Below are positions 42,815 to 52,513 of a stretch of 64,000 nt of DNA, piece after piece (position 1 is the first letter of the stretch; each line of letters starts with the position of its first letter). This stretch comes from Streptomyces longwoodensis (GTDB lineage Bacteria; Actinomycetota; Actinomycetes; Streptomycetales; Streptomycetaceae), in the NCBI RefSeq assembly GCF_001514125.1, contig NZ_KQ948550.1:870283-934282 (forward strand), written 5' to 3'. The notes beneath the pieces are model-generated. The model had not been told where the DNA came from. It made no database searches and saw only the letters and a list, made by a program, of their open reading frames with translations. The position numbers and the translations under genes were made by a program.

Positions 42815-43653
42815 CGCCCCGCCCCCACGAGTGTCCGGCCGCCGGCCGGCTGCGTGCCCGCCGGTGCGGGGGTCGGCTCCGGCCGGGCGCCGTCGTCGTC
42901 GCCGTCGCCGTCGCCGTCGACGCCGGCCGCCGCGCGGTGCGGCGGGCGGATGACGGCCAGGGCCAGGCCCAGCAGGGCGCCCGCCACGAGCGCGTCGAGC
43001 CAGTAGTGGTTGGCGGTGCCCACGATCACGGTCAGGGTCAGCAGCGGGTGCAGCAGCCACAGCCAGCGCCACCGGGAGCGGGTGGCGACGACGAGCCCGA
43101 TCGCCACCATCAGGGCCCAGCCGAAGTGCAGCGACGGCATCGCGGCGAACTGGTTGGACAGGTGGTCGCTCTGCGGCGGCCCGTACACCGAGGGGCCGTA
43201 CACGCGCGCGGTGTCGACCAGGCCCGCCTCGGCGAGCATCCGCGGCGGGGCCAGCGGGAACGTCAGGTGCAGCACCAGCGCGGCGGCGGTGACCGCGGCC
43301 AGGACCCGGCGGGCCCAGACGTAGTGCGCCGGGCGGCGCAGGTACAGCCAGACCAGGAAGGCCGCCGTGGCCGGGAAGTGGACGAGGGCGTAATAGGTGT
43401 TCGCGCCGTGCACCAGGGCGTCACCGTGCAGCAGGAGGGACTGCAGCGAGCCCTCGCCGGGCAGGTGGAGCCATCGTTCGGCGTCCCACACGTCATGGGC
43501 GTTGCGGTACGCCTCGCCGGTGTGCCCGGTCGCGAGCCCGCGGCCGGCCTTGTAGACGAGGAAGAGCCCCGCGACCAGCAGGAGCTCTCGGACTATGGGC
43601 GGCCGCGGTGTCGCGTCGGACTCCGCTTCGGCAGGCTCGGTGCGGGCATTCAT
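42811..43653 (-). CDS. PAP2-family membrane phosphatase
   Basis: 280 residues, about six transmembrane helices. The phosphatase motifs are HLTFPLAPPRML (first region), MPSLHFGWALM (PSxH) and NHYWLDALVAG (HxxxD). Such proteins dephosphorylate lipid phosphates such as phosphatidate or polyprenyl phosphates, or act as inositol phosphoryl transferases. The last 40 residues are a hydrophilic Asp/Pro-rich tail. GAAGGGG precedes the ATG at 43653. Coupled to the transporter gene downstream; divergent from the TetR gene, whose operator probably covers both promoters. Confidence 0.88.
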   Translation of the reverse strand: MNARTEPAEAESDATPRPPIVRELLLVAGLFLVYKAGRGLATGHTGEAYRNAHDVWDAERWLHLPGEGSLQSLLLHGDALVHGANTYYALVHFPATAAFLVWLYLRRPAHYVWARRVLAAVTAAALVLHLTFPLAPPRMLAEAGLVDTARVYGPSVYGPPQSDHLSNQFAAMPSLHFGWALMVAIGLVVATRSRWRWLWLLHPLLTLTVIVGTANHYWLDALVAGALLGLALAVIRPPHRAAAGVDGDGDGDDDGARPEPTPAPAGTQPAGGRTLVGAGR

Positions 43654-43673
43654 CCCCCGGCCCCTTCGCTGAC

Positions 43674-43742
43674 GTGGTGCGTGTGGTGGTGCATCTGGTG
43701 GTGCCTGTGGTGCGCGTGGTGCGCGCGCTGCTTCGTGGTGCG
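43674..43742. repeat. GTGGTGC repeat tract
   Basis: About eight irregular GTGGTGC/GTGGTG units immediately upstream of the PAP2 gene, forming its 5' leader on the minus strand (CACCAC-rich). A slippage-prone tract. Confidence 0.55.
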
Positions 43743-43768
43743 GTCATCTGATCGATACGAGATCGTAC

Positions 43769-43818
43769 CGATACGCCAGTGTACCGATACGATCGGGTAC
43801 CGGTACACTGGCGTATCG
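43769..43818. promoter_or_regulatory. Large TetR operator with 18-base inverted repeat
   Basis: CGATACGCCAGTGTACCG (43769-43786) and its exact complement (43801-43818) form an 18-base perfect inverted repeat with 14-base spacer. The element GTACCGATAC is repeated directly at 43765 and 43781, giving extra half-sites. It lies 88 bp before the TetR start and about 115 bp before the divergent PAP2 start, in an AT-richer stretch. It is a strong candidate for autoregulation and co-regulation of the PAP2-EamA operon. Confidence 0.75.
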
Positions 43819-43906
43819 ATTGATGTGCGCCACACTGGAGGCACGCACGACGACCGGCGCGAGGGCCGCCCGGTCGGGACCGGACGAACAGCGAGGAGAC
43901 AGACCG

Positions 43907-44521
43907 ATGACGTCGCAGGCCGCGGACGGACCGGACTCGGTCGCCGCGTCGCGCCGCTCCAAGCTCACGCCCGAGCGCGAGCAGGAGTTCTTCGACGCCG
44001 TCCTCGACCAGATCCGCGAGTGCGGGTACGACGCCGTCACCATGGAGGGCGTCGCGTCCACCACCCGGTGCAGCAAGTCCACGCTCTACCGGCAGTGGAA
44101 GACCAAGCCGCAGTTCGTCGCCGCCGCCCTGCGCTCCTGCCGCCAGGTGCGGTTCGCCGGCATCGACACCGGCAGCCTGGCCGGCGACCTGCGCGAGGCC
44201 GCACGCGCGGGCGGCCAGTGGGCCGGCAACGACACCCAGCTGCTCCAGGCCCTCGGCCACGCGGTCATGCAGGACCCGGAGCTCCAGCGGGCGCTGCGCG
44301 ACGCGCTCGTCGAGCCGGAGGTCGCGGCCCTGAAGGACATCCTGCGGCGCGGGGTCGAACGCGGCGAGGTGCCGCCCGACCACCCGGCGCTGGAGTTCGT
44401 GCCCGCCCAGTTCTACGGCGTCCTGCGCGTGCGCCCCGTGCTCGACGGGAAGTACGCCGACGCCGACTTCCTGGAGCGGTTCGTGGAGGCCGCGGTGCTC
44501 CCCGCGCTGGGCCTCACCTAG
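43907..44521 (+). CDS. TetR-family transcriptional regulator
   Basis: 204 residues. The N-terminal TetR helix-turn-helix (about 20-70) includes AVLDQIRECGYDAVTMEGVA and STTRCSKSTLYRQWKTKPQFV; a helical C-terminal ligand domain includes FVPAQFYGVLRVRPVLDGKY. GAGGAGA lies 8 bases before the ATG at 43907, which is preferred to the longer frame that would run into the operator. Divergent from the PAP2-EamA operon. A hairpin terminator follows. Confidence 0.9.
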   Translation: MTSQAADGPDSVAASRRSKLTPEREQEFFDAVLDQIRECGYDAVTMEGVASTTRCSKSTLYRQWKTKPQFVAAALRSCRQVRFAGIDTGSLAGDLREAARAGGQWAGNDTQLLQALGHAVMQDPELQRALRDALVEPEVAALKDILRRGVERGEVPPDHPALEFVPAQFYGVLRVRPVLDGKYADADFLERFVEAAVLPALGLT

Positions 44522-44600
44522 GACCGGGTCGCCGTCCACGGGATGACTGGACGGTGACCTGCTCGCGCCGCACCGTGGGGACGGGGGCGGCGCGCACCCC

Positions 44601-44650
44601 CCGGCCGGGTGGGGCTCCCTTTTGAGCGGAGGGGAACCCCACCCGGCCGG
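44601..44650. terminator. Bidirectional hairpin terminator
   Basis: Perfect 14-base arms CCGGCCGGGTGGGG and CCCCACCCGGCCGG around a 22-base loop that itself can pair (CTCCCT/AGGGG). Between the convergent TetR and DUF2510 genes. Confidence 0.8.
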
Positions 44651-44701
44651 ACCTTTCCCGGCCGGGGCCCGGGCCGGGACGCGGTGGCCGGCGGGCGGCC
44701 G

Positions 44702-45778
44702 TCAGACGGTCCGGCCGTCCCCGCCGCCCTTCGACACCTTGATGCCCCGGGTGATCGTGTCGATGACCGACACCTCCTGGTCGGCGTCCAGCCCGAACCG
44801 CAGCACCACCAGCCGGCTGCTGTCGGCGGGGGCGGGGAACGCCAGCGACTCGACGTAGCCGTCGGCGCCCTTGCTGGTGACCGCCTTCCAGCGCACCAGG
44901 TAGCCCTTCTGCCCGGCCACGGTCACGGCCTTGGAGGCGAGCACCTGGTGCGACGTGATCTTCCCGTAGGTGGTGCCGCCGTAGGACTCCTCGGCGTTCG
45001 CGGCGATGTCCGCCTTGGCCACCTGCTCGGCGGTGCTGCCGGCCGTCTTCAGCAGCTCGGCCGGAGCGGAGTACACCCCGCCCTTGGTGCAGGACTTGGA
45101 GGCGTCGCCGGGGCAGTCGTACGTCGTGTCGGACGTCACCTGCGCGCCGGGCCCGCTCTGCTGCCCCGTCCAGCCGTCCGGGATGGGGATGCTGATGCCG
45201 TTCACCGGGTCCGGCACCGCACCGCTCTTGAGCTTCGGCGCCTCGGACCCCTCGGGGGAGGGCGACGCGCCGCCGGAGCCGCCCGGACCGCCGTTGCCCC
45301 CGGAACCGCCGTTGCCCCCCGAACCGCCGTCGCCGGGACCGCCGTTGCCGCCCGATCCGCCCGAGTCGCCGAACGGACCGCCCGGGCCGCCGGGTCCGCC
45401 CCGGCCGCCCGGTCCCTGCGCGGTGCCCGGCCCGGAGTCCCCGCCGTCGTCCTTGGTCAGCGCGTACACGCCGACCCCGATGCTCGCCAGCACCGCCACG
45501 GCGACGGCCACGGCTATGCCGGTGCGCAGCCCGCGCTTCGGGGCCGGCCCCACGGGCTGGGCGGGGTACCCGGGATGGACCGGATACGCCGTGATCGTGG
45601 GGTGGTCGGGCGCCGGTCCCGGGGCCGGCGTCTGCGCCGGCGGACCCCATGCGGCGGCCGCGCCCGCGGGGCGGGTCCGGTCCGTCCACGCCCTGCCGTC
45701 CCACCAGCGCTCGGTGGCGGGACCGTCACTTGTCTGCCCGGGGTCGGGGTACCACCCGGGGGGAGTCACCTGCGTCAT
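44702..45778 (-). CDS. DUF2510 membrane protein with glycine-rich spacer
   Basis: 358 residues. The N-terminal DUF2510 motif (PPGWYPDPGQ ... ERWWDGRAWTDRT, about 6-35) and a Pro-rich part lead to one membrane helix (GIAVAVAVAVLASIGVGVYAL, about 87-107), then a low-complexity Gly/Asn/Pro spacer (about 115-175) and an extracellular domain (about 190-350) with YDCPGDASKSCTKGG and GYLVRWKAVTSKGADGYVESL. Function unknown. Its spacer DNA (about 45285-45415) is a GGNGGN repeat. Start ATG at 45778. Confidence 0.75.
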   Translation of the reverse strand: MTQVTPPGWYPDPGQTSDGPATERWWDGRAWTDRTRPAGAAAAWGPPAQTPAPGPAPDHPTITAYPVHPGYPAQPVGPAPKRGLRTGIAVAVAVAVLASIGVGVYALTKDDGGDSGPGTAQGPGGRGGPGGPGGPFGDSGGSGGNGGPGDGGSGGNGGSGGNGGPGGSGGASPSPEGSEAPKLKSGAVPDPVNGISIPIPDGWTGQQSGPGAQVTSDTTYDCPGDASKSCTKGGVYSAPAELLKTAGSTAEQVAKADIAANAEESYGGTTYGKITSHQVLASKAVTVAGQKGYLVRWKAVTSKGADGYVESLAFPAPADSSRLVVLRFGLDADQEVSVIDTITRGIKVSKGGGDGRTV

Positions 45779-46109
45779 GCCCCCACCGTATGAGGCGTCG
45801 GTGAAAGACGGATGAGAGGCCCGGTCGGCGCGGCCCGGCGGACGCCGGCGGAGCCACGACCCAGGTGGCGTCCCGCTGGGTCCCGTTCCGCCCCGGCCGC
45901 GGGTGTGCCGGACGGCGGGCCGGTCGTCAATTGCGCGCCATGCGCGCCGCGTTGACGACGCCGGCGGTCCCGCGCAGGCCCGGGCCGCGCCGGCCCGTGC
46001 GGATGTCACCCGTCGAGGCACCTCCTCGCCGGACCGTGCTCCGCCCGGACCCCCGGGCGGCTACGCTCGGGTTCTGTACGTCGTTCGGGCGATGCGGGGA
46101 GGTAGCGGG

Positions 46110-48800
46110 ATGACGGAGGTACGGCCCGCGGGGGCCGCCCCGGGTTCCCTGTGGGAGCGCGACACGGAGGTCGCGGCCATCGTGCAGGCGGTCCGGGAGC
46201 TGCGCACCGACCGGTCGTCCTCGGGCCGCCTGCTGGTGTTCCGCGGCGACGCGGGCCTCGGCAAGACCGCCCTGCTGGCCGAGACCCAGCGCGTCGCCGA
46301 GGCCCAGCACTGCACCGTGTGGTCCGCGCGCGGCGGCGAGACCCTGAAGTCCGTCCCCTTCAACGTCGTGCGGCAACTCCTCCAGCCCGCGCTGCTGTCG
46401 ATGCTCCCCGAAGAGGCCCGCGAGTACCTGGGCGACTGGTACGACATCGCCGGTCCCGCCCTCGGCATAGCGGACCCCGGCGAGTAGGCGCCCGACCCGC
46501 AGGGCGTCACCGACGGCCTGGTCGCCGCCGTGCGGCGGCTGGCCCGGCGCGAGTGGCCGCTGGTGCTGCTGATCGACGACGCGCACTGGGCCGACCTGGA
46601 GACCCTGCGCTGGCTGTCCGCGTTCGCGCAGCGCCTGGACGACCTGTCGGTCCTGGTCGTCCTCGCCTGCCGCAACGGCGAGGCCGCGGGCGAGCGCGCC
46701 CGGCACCTCGAGGCGGTCTCGGCCGTCGCCGGCCGGTCCGTGGCCGCCCTGAGCGCGCTCACCCCCGACGCGGTCGCCGGGCTCACCCGCGCCACGGTCG
46801 GCGAGCACGCCGACGCCCCCTTCTGCCGCGAGGTCTGGGCGGTCACCGGCGGCAACCCGTACGACACCGTCGAACTCCTCGCCAAGGTGCAGGACAGCGA
46901 GCTGGAGCCGACCGAGGCGTCCGCGCCCGAACTGCGCCCGCTCAACAAGTCGGCCCGCGGCGGCGGACTGGTCGCCCGCCTGGAGGGGCTCGGCATCGAC
47001 GCGACCCGGTTCGCCTGGGCGGCCGCCATCCTCGGCGCCGGGATCACCGTCGAACAGGTGGCGCTGCTGGCCGGCATGGGGATCGACGACGCCCACCGCT
47101 GCGCCCAACTCCTGCAGGGCGCCCGCATCCTCACCACCCCCGACCTCGCGGCCGGCCCGGTCGACGACGGCGACCTGGTCTTCGTGCACCCGCTGATCGC
47201 CAGCGCCGTCTACAACTCCGTGCCCGACGCGCTGTGCCGTGCGATGCACGGCATCGCCGCGCAGGTCGTCACCGACGCGGGCAAGGGCCTGGCCGCCGCC
47301 TCCCGGCACCTGCTCCAGGTCCACCCCGACGGCGACGAGGAACTCGTCGCCCAACTGCGCGAGGCCGCCGCCGAACACCTCGCCGTCGGCGCTCCCGACG
47401 CGGCCCTGCGCTGCCTGGAACGCGCCCTCGCCGAGCCGCCCCCGCCCGACGTCCACGCCCGCGTGCTCTACGAACTCGGCTGCGCCACCCTGCTCACCGC
47501 GCCCTCCCGCACCATCGCCCACCTCCGGGCCGCGCTGTCCATGCCGGGCCTGGACGGGCCCGAGCGGGTCGACGCCGTGCACCGCCTGTCCCAGGCGCTG
47601 CTGCACAACGACCAGTTGGAGGAGGCCGTCCGCACCGTCGAGGCGGAGGCCGCGCGCCTGGGTCCCGGACCGGCGCGGATGCGGCTGCAGGCCGTGCAGT
47701 TCATGTGGGAGGGCCTGTACGCCGGTGAGAACAGCGGCCCCGGCCGCTCCGAGCGGCTCGCCGAACTGGCCTCCACCTGCACCGGCCGCGACAACGCCGA
47801 GCGAGCGCTGCTGATCCTGCGCGGCTTCGACGCCATGACCCACGGCGAGAGCGCCGAGGAGGTCGTGGAACTGTGCGACCGGGCCCTCGTCAACGGCCGC
47901 CTGGCGCCCGGCCTCGACTGGACCGACAAGGAGTGGGGCCTGGAGCTGCCGATGATGCTGGCCAGCTCCTACGCCTACGCCGACCGGCTGGACCGCGCCG
48001 ACGCCCTGTTCACCGACGCGCTGCGCGCCTACGACTCGGCCGGCTGGGGCGGCGGCCACCTCGCCCTGGCCCACGCCTACGTCGGCCTCGGGCACCGCAG
48101 GCGCGGCCGGCTGCGGGCGGCCGAGACGTCCCTGCGCGAGGCGCTGCGGCTGGCCGAACGCGTCGGCCGCGGACTGCCGTTGTACTGGTCGGCGACCTGC
48201 AACCTGGTCGACACGCTCATCGCGCGCGGCCACGTCGACGAGGCCTGGCGGGTCGCCGAGCAGTCGGGCTTCGCGCCGCCGTACCCGTCCACGATCGTGC
48301 TGCCCGACCCGCGCTCGGTGCGCGGCCGGCTGCTGCTCGCCGTCGGCCGCGCCCAGGAGGGGATCGACGAACTCCAGGAGGCGGAGAAGGCGGCCGCCGC
48401 CCGCGGCCACCTCAACCCGGTGGTGGTGCCCTGGGCCGTCGACCTGGCCCGCGCCCTCGCCACCGAGGACCCGGAGCGCGCCGGACGGCTCGCCGCCGAC
48501 GTCCGTCGGCAGGCCGAGCGGTTCGGCACCGACACCGCGATCGGCGAGGCGCTGCGCTGTGCCGCCGCACTGGAGACCGGGCGGCGCGCGGTCGGGCTGG
48601 CCGCCCAGGCGGTGGCCTACCTGGAAGCGTCACCCTGCCAGTACGAACACGCGGCGGCCCGCGTCGAGTACGGCGTCCTGTCCCGCTCGGCCGCGGAGCT
48701 CAACCGGGGCCTGACCCTGGCCCGTTCGTGCGGCGCCGACGCCGTCGCGGTCCAGGCGGAGCGGGCGCTGGCGGGCCTGGGAGCACTGGAACACCACTGA
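46110..48800 (+). pseudogene. LAL-type AAA ATPase regulator interrupted by one in-frame TAG
   Basis: The frame from ATG 46110 (GGGAGG 8 bases upstream) encodes a large ATP-binding protein of the LuxR/LAL type: Walker A FRGDAGLGKTALL, then a TAG at 46485-46487, then the same frame continues with Walker B VLLIDDAHWADLETLRW, a NB-ARC-like part and TPR-like helices to 48800. One base (probably CAG to TAG) separates it from an 896-residue protein. No other frameshift is seen, so the damage looks recent. No C-terminal LuxR helix-turn-helix is present even in the restored protein. A fragment restarting at GTG 46530 would lack Walker A. Confidence 0.85.
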
Positions 48801-48953
48801 CCGGCACGGCCACACCTCCCCGGCCGCGCCCCGGGCGACCCGCTCCTGGTACGCGTCGTGCTCGGCCGCGATCTCCTGTCCGGTCTGCGCAAGCCCGCGG
48901 CCGCCATGACCGGCGCACCCGCGCCCGCCTCCGTCGAGGCATAGCCCCCAGGA
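48801..48953. other. Short gap with possible coding remnant
   Basis: The frame ending in TAG at about 48943 reads LLVRVVLGRDLLSGLRKPAAAM without a start. It could be the 3' scar of a lost gene, but it is too short to assign. Confidence 0.2.
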
Positions 48954-49991
48954 CTAGCGGGAGCCACCCCCGCCCGGCGCCGCCGCGAGCACGACCCACA
49001 CCTGCCCCGGGGCGAACGTCATCGCCGCGCCGTCCGGGGTCGTGAAGCGGGTGCCGTCCGTGGCCGTCGGGCGCTCCCAGCGGGCGGCGTCGAAGGCCCG
49101 GCCGTCGCGCAGCACCATGGCCCGTCCCGAGCCGACGGTCCGGGTGTACGGGGTGGTGTTGCCGAGGAAGTCGTGGAAGCGGGAGCCGCGGACCGTCACG
49201 TACTGCACCACCACCGTCGCCGCGGCCACCCGCCGTCCGCCGGAGGTCACGCTCGCCCGGCCGTCCATGGCCACCAGCCAGCGGGCCCGGTCCGGCGACC
49301 AGGTGAAGGTGAACCGCGCCGCCGGGAAGCGCACGCTGCGGGTTTTCTCGGGGGTGCCGCCGGGCGGCGCGGCGCCGTAGCGGAAGCCGGTGGTGAGCGC
49401 GGCCGCGCCGGGCGGCGAGGGGACCAGGGCCTTCGGCCGCAGGAACAGGTTGTGCGGGGCGGCGCGGTCCGCGCCCCGGTAGAAGGCGCCGGACGACTCC
49501 TCGGGCGTCACCGCGGTCAGCGGGGCCCGGTCGATCAGCGGCAGCAGCTTGCCCTGCGCGCCGGAGAACGCCAGCACCGGCCGGGTGAACTGGCCCAGCA
49601 GCTCCAGGTCGGACTCCCGGGCGCTGCGCACGGGCCCGACGGCGGGCGGCAGCTTCGTCGCGTAGAGCGCCATCAGCCGGCTCAGGCCGCCCTCGACCTG
49701 CTCGGCGTAGACGACGTCGGCGGCGTCCAGGCCGGTCGGCGGGCGGGCGGCGGGCGCGTTGTCGATCTTCACGGCCAGGACCGGGCCGGGCGGGGGCGTG
49801 CGGGGCGAGGGACTGGCGGACGCGGAGCTGCTGGCGGCGGGGGAGCGGCTGCCGCCCGGCTTGTCCTGGAGCGCGCCCCGGGAACTCGTGCAGCCGGCCG
49901 CCAGGCCGAGGGCCAGCGCGGCGGCCAGCAGGGCCGGCCCGAACGTGCTCCGCCGCGTGCGCGGTCCGTGTGCCTTGTCCACCGGCGTCAC
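48954..49991 (-). CDS. DUF3048-domain lipoprotein
   Basis: 345 residues. Lipoprotein signal with lipobox LAAGC (Cys near residue 34), a Ser/Pro-rich spacer to about residue 70, then two DUF3048 parts: PVLAVKIDNAPAARPPTGLDAADVVYAE and GPVRSARESDLELL in the first, FTWSPDRARWLVAMDGR and FTTPDGAAMTFAPGQVWVVL in the second. YerB-like family of unknown function at the outer membrane face. The GTG at 49991 is the chosen start. Monocistronic, divergent from the dehydrogenase gene. Confidence 0.88.
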   Translation of the reverse strand: MTPVDKAHGPRTRRSTFGPALLAAALALGLAAGCTSSRGALQDKPGGSRSPAASSSASASPSPRTPPPGPVLAVKIDNAPAARPPTGLDAADVVYAEQVEGGLSRLMALYATKLPPAVGPVRSARESDLELLGQFTRPVLAFSGAQGKLLPLIDRAPLTAVTPEESSGAFYRGADRAAPHNLFLRPKALVPSPPGAAALTTGFRYGAAPPGGTPEKTRSVRFPAARFTFTWSPDRARWLVAMDGRASVTSGGRRVAAATVVVQYVTVRGSRFHDFLGNTTPYTRTVGSGRAMVLRDGRAFDAARWERPTATDGTRFTTPDGAAMTFAPGQVWVVLAAAPGGGGSR

Positions 49992-50170
49992 CCCGTTGGT
50001 GGTCGTGGTGTCGATTGTGCGCTCGGGTGACGCTTTCTGGCCATACCGGATCAGTCGTGATCGCTCACCGGCCGCGGCGCCCCGCGGTTCGGCAGCCGGA
50101 CCCGTGGGTACCCGGCGACACCCGGAACCCGGTGATCCGGGCCCCGACTCGGCGGAGGGAGCACGGCGCG

Positions 50171-51361
50171 ATGAAGGCAGTGACCTGGCAGGGAAAGCGG
50201 GACGTAAGGGTCGAGGAGGTGCCCGACCCGAGGATCGAGGAGCCGACGGACGCGATCATCCGCATCACCTCCTCGGGGCTGTGCGGATCCGACCTGCACC
50301 TGTACGAGGTGCTCACGCCGTTCATGACCCCCGGCGACATCCTCGGCCACGAGCCCATGGGCATCGTCGAGGAAGTGGGCGCGGGTGTGCCGGACCTCGC
50401 CGTCGGTGACCGGGTGGTGGTGCCGTTCCAGATCGCGTGCGGCACCTGCTGGATGTGCCTGACCGGACTGCCCACGCAGTGCGAGACCACCCAGGTCAGG
50501 AGCCAGGGCATGGGCGCGCCCCTGTTCGGCTACACCCGCCTGTACGGCGCGGTGCCGGGCGCCCAGGCCGAGTACCTGCGCGTCCCGCAGGCCCAGTTCG
50601 GCCCGATCAAGGTGCCCGAGGGGCCGGCCGACGACCGGTTCGTCTACCTGTCCGACGTCCTGCCCACCGCCTGGCAGGCGGTCGCCTACGCGGACGTCCC
50701 CCAAGGCGGCAGCGTCGCCGTGCTCGGCCTCGGGCCGATCGGCGACATGGCCTGCCGCATCGCCCAACTGCGCGGTGCCGGGCGGGTGTTCGGCGTCGAC
50801 CTGGTGCCCGAGCGGCTGAGCAGGATGCGCGCGCGGGGCGTGGAGACGTTCGACCTCAGGTCGTTCGACAGCGAGAAGGAACTGGTCGAGGCGATCCGCG
50901 ACGAGACCGACGGGCGCGGCCCGGACGCCGTCATCGACGCGGTCGGCACCGAGGCCCACGGCAGCGCGATCGCCAAGCTGGTGCAGAACGCCGCCGCCGT
51001 CATGCCGCGCAAGCTGAGCGGCCCGATGGCCGAGCGCTTCAGCGTCGACCGGCTCGCCGCCCTCCACACCGCCATCGAGCTGGTGCGCCGCGGCGGCACC
51101 ATCTCCCTCTCCGGCGTCTACGGCGGCATGGCGGACCCCCTGCCGCTGCTGACCATGTTCGACAAGCAGATCCAGCTGCGGATGGGCCAGGCCAACGTCC
51201 GCCGCTGGGCCGACGACATCCTCCCGTACCTCACCGACGAGGACCCGCTCGGCGTCGACGAGTTCGCCACCCACCGGGTGCCGTTGTCCGAGGCCCCGCA
51301 GGCCTACGAGATGTTCCAGCGCAAGCAGGACGGCGCGGTCAAGGTGCTGATGCAGCCCTGA
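50171..51361 (+). CDS. Zinc-dependent alcohol/formaldehyde dehydrogenase-like oxidoreductase
   Basis: 396 residues. Medium-chain dehydrogenase with catalytic zinc ligands (SGLCGSDLHLY and GHEPMG), structural zinc Cys cluster (ACGTCWMCLTGLPTQCE; three of the usual four Cys spacing are clear) and NAD-binding VLGLGPIGDMACRIAQLRGAG. It is closest to the glutathione-independent formaldehyde dehydrogenase-like branch that is common in actinobacteria (insert near residues 115-140). Cytoplasmic; substrate not certain. GGAGGGA lies before the ATG at 50171. Confidence 0.88.
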   Translation: MKAVTWQGKRDVRVEEVPDPRIEEPTDAIIRITSSGLCGSDLHLYEVLTPFMTPGDILGHEPMGIVEEVGAGVPDLAVGDRVVVPFQIACGTCWMCLTGLPTQCETTQVRSQGMGAPLFGYTRLYGAVPGAQAEYLRVPQAQFGPIKVPEGPADDRFVYLSDVLPTAWQAVAYADVPQGGSVAVLGLGPIGDMACRIAQLRGAGRVFGVDLVPERLSRMRARGVETFDLRSFDSEKELVEAIRDETDGRGPDAVIDAVGTEAHGSAIAKLVQNAAAVMPRKLSGPMAERFSVDRLAALHTAIELVRRGGTISLSGVYGGMADPLPLLTMFDKQIQLRMGQANVRRWADDILPYLTDEDPLGVDEFATHRVPLSEAPQAYEMFQRKQDGAVKVLMQP

Positions 51362-51374
51362 GCCCCCGGGCCGC

Positions 51375-52439
51375 TCAGGTGCCCAGGATCTCCGCGAGGT
51401 CGTACCGGACCGGCTCCTCCAGCTGCGCGTAGGTGCAGCTCTCGGGGGTCCGGTCCGGGCGCCAGCGGCGGAAGCGGGCGGTGTGCCGGAACCGCTGCCC
51501 GTTCTCCATGTGGTCGTACGCCACCTCGGCCACCCGTTCGGGCGACAGCGGCACCCACGACAGGTCCTTGCGGCCCGACCAGCGGCTCGGCGCCCCCGGC
51601 AGCCGTGCCGTCTCGTGCGCGGACTCCTCGGACCAGGCGGCCCACGGGTGCCCCGAGACGTCGTCCAGGCGCAGCGGCTCCAGCTCCTCGACCAGCTCCG
51701 CCCGCCGCTTCATCGTGAAGGCGGCGGACACGCCCACGTGCTGGAGCGTGCCCCGGTCGTCGTACAGGCCGAGCAGCAGCGAGCCCACCACAGGACCGCT
51801 CTTGTGCAGCCGGTAGCCGGCGACCACGACGTCCGCGGTGCGCTCGTGCTTGACCTTGAACATGGCGCGCTCGTCCGGCCGGTACCGGACGGTCAGCGGC
51901 TTGGCGATCACCCCGTCCAGGCCCGCCCCCTCGTACTCCTCGAACCAGCGCCGCGCCACCTCGATGTCGGTGGTCGCGGGCGCCAGGTGCACGGGGGCCG
52001 CCACCCCCGACAGCTCCCGCTCCAGCCGCTCCCGCCGCTCGGTCAGCGGGGCGGTCATCAGCGACTCGTCCCCGAGGGCCAGCAGGTCGAACACGACGAG
52101 GGACGCCGGTGTGCGCTCCGCCAGCGTCCGCACCCGCGAGTCGGCCGGGTGGATCCGCTCGGTCAGCGCGTCGAAGTCCAGGTGCCCCTCCCGCGCGATC
52201 ACGATCTCCCCGTCCACCACGCACCGCCGCGGCAGCCGCTCCCGCACCGCCGTCACCAGCTCGGGGAAGTACCTGGTCAGGGTCTTGCCGGTGCGGCTGC
52301 CGAGCTCCACCTCGTCGCCGTCGCGGAACACGATCGCGCGGAAGCCGTCCCACTTCGCCTCGTACTGCATGTCCGCGGGGATCGACGCGACCGCCTTGGC
52401 GAGCATCGGCAGGACAGGGGGCATCACCGGGAGATCCAT
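51375..52439 (-). CDS. ATP-dependent DNA ligase (LigD ligase-domain type)
   Basis: 354 residues. The adenylation motif EAKWDGFRAIVF has the AMP-accepting Lys29; further motifs are CVVDGEIVIA, LVVFDLLALG, GLDGVIAKPL and the OB-fold part FKVKHERTADVVVAGYR. Single-domain ligase of the family that acts with Ku and LigD polymerase in non-homologous end joining or back-up repair. Divergent from the polymerase-domain gene at 52514 with 74 bp between the starts, so both may respond to the same signal. No ku gene is in the window. Confidence 0.92.
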   Translation of the reverse strand: MDLPVMPPVLPMLAKAVASIPADMQYEAKWDGFRAIVFRDGDEVELGSRTGKTLTRYFPELVTAVRERLPRRCVVDGEIVIAREGHLDFDALTERIHPADSRVRTLAERTPASLVVFDLLALGDESLMTAPLTERRERLERELSGVAAPVHLAPATTDIEVARRWFEEYEGAGLDGVIAKPLTVRYRPDERAMFKVKHERTADVVVAGYRLHKSGPVVGSLLLGLYDDRGTLQHVGVSAAFTMKRRAELVEELEPLRLDDVSGHPWAAWSEESAHETARLPGAPSRWSGRKDLSWVPLSPERVAEVAYDHMENGQRFRHTARFRRWRPDRTPESCTYAQLEEPVRYDLAEILGT

Positions 52440-52513
52440 GCGTCGATTCTGCGCCCGTACCTCCCCTGGCGCCCGATGTGCGAGGTATGCGGGGTACGCC
52501 TACCGTGGCTCGC

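Noticed and set aside
43674..43742. GTGGTGC repeats as a CRISPR or iteron array
   Set aside because: Units are irregular and contiguous with no spacers and no replication or cas gene nearby; treated as a simple repeat.
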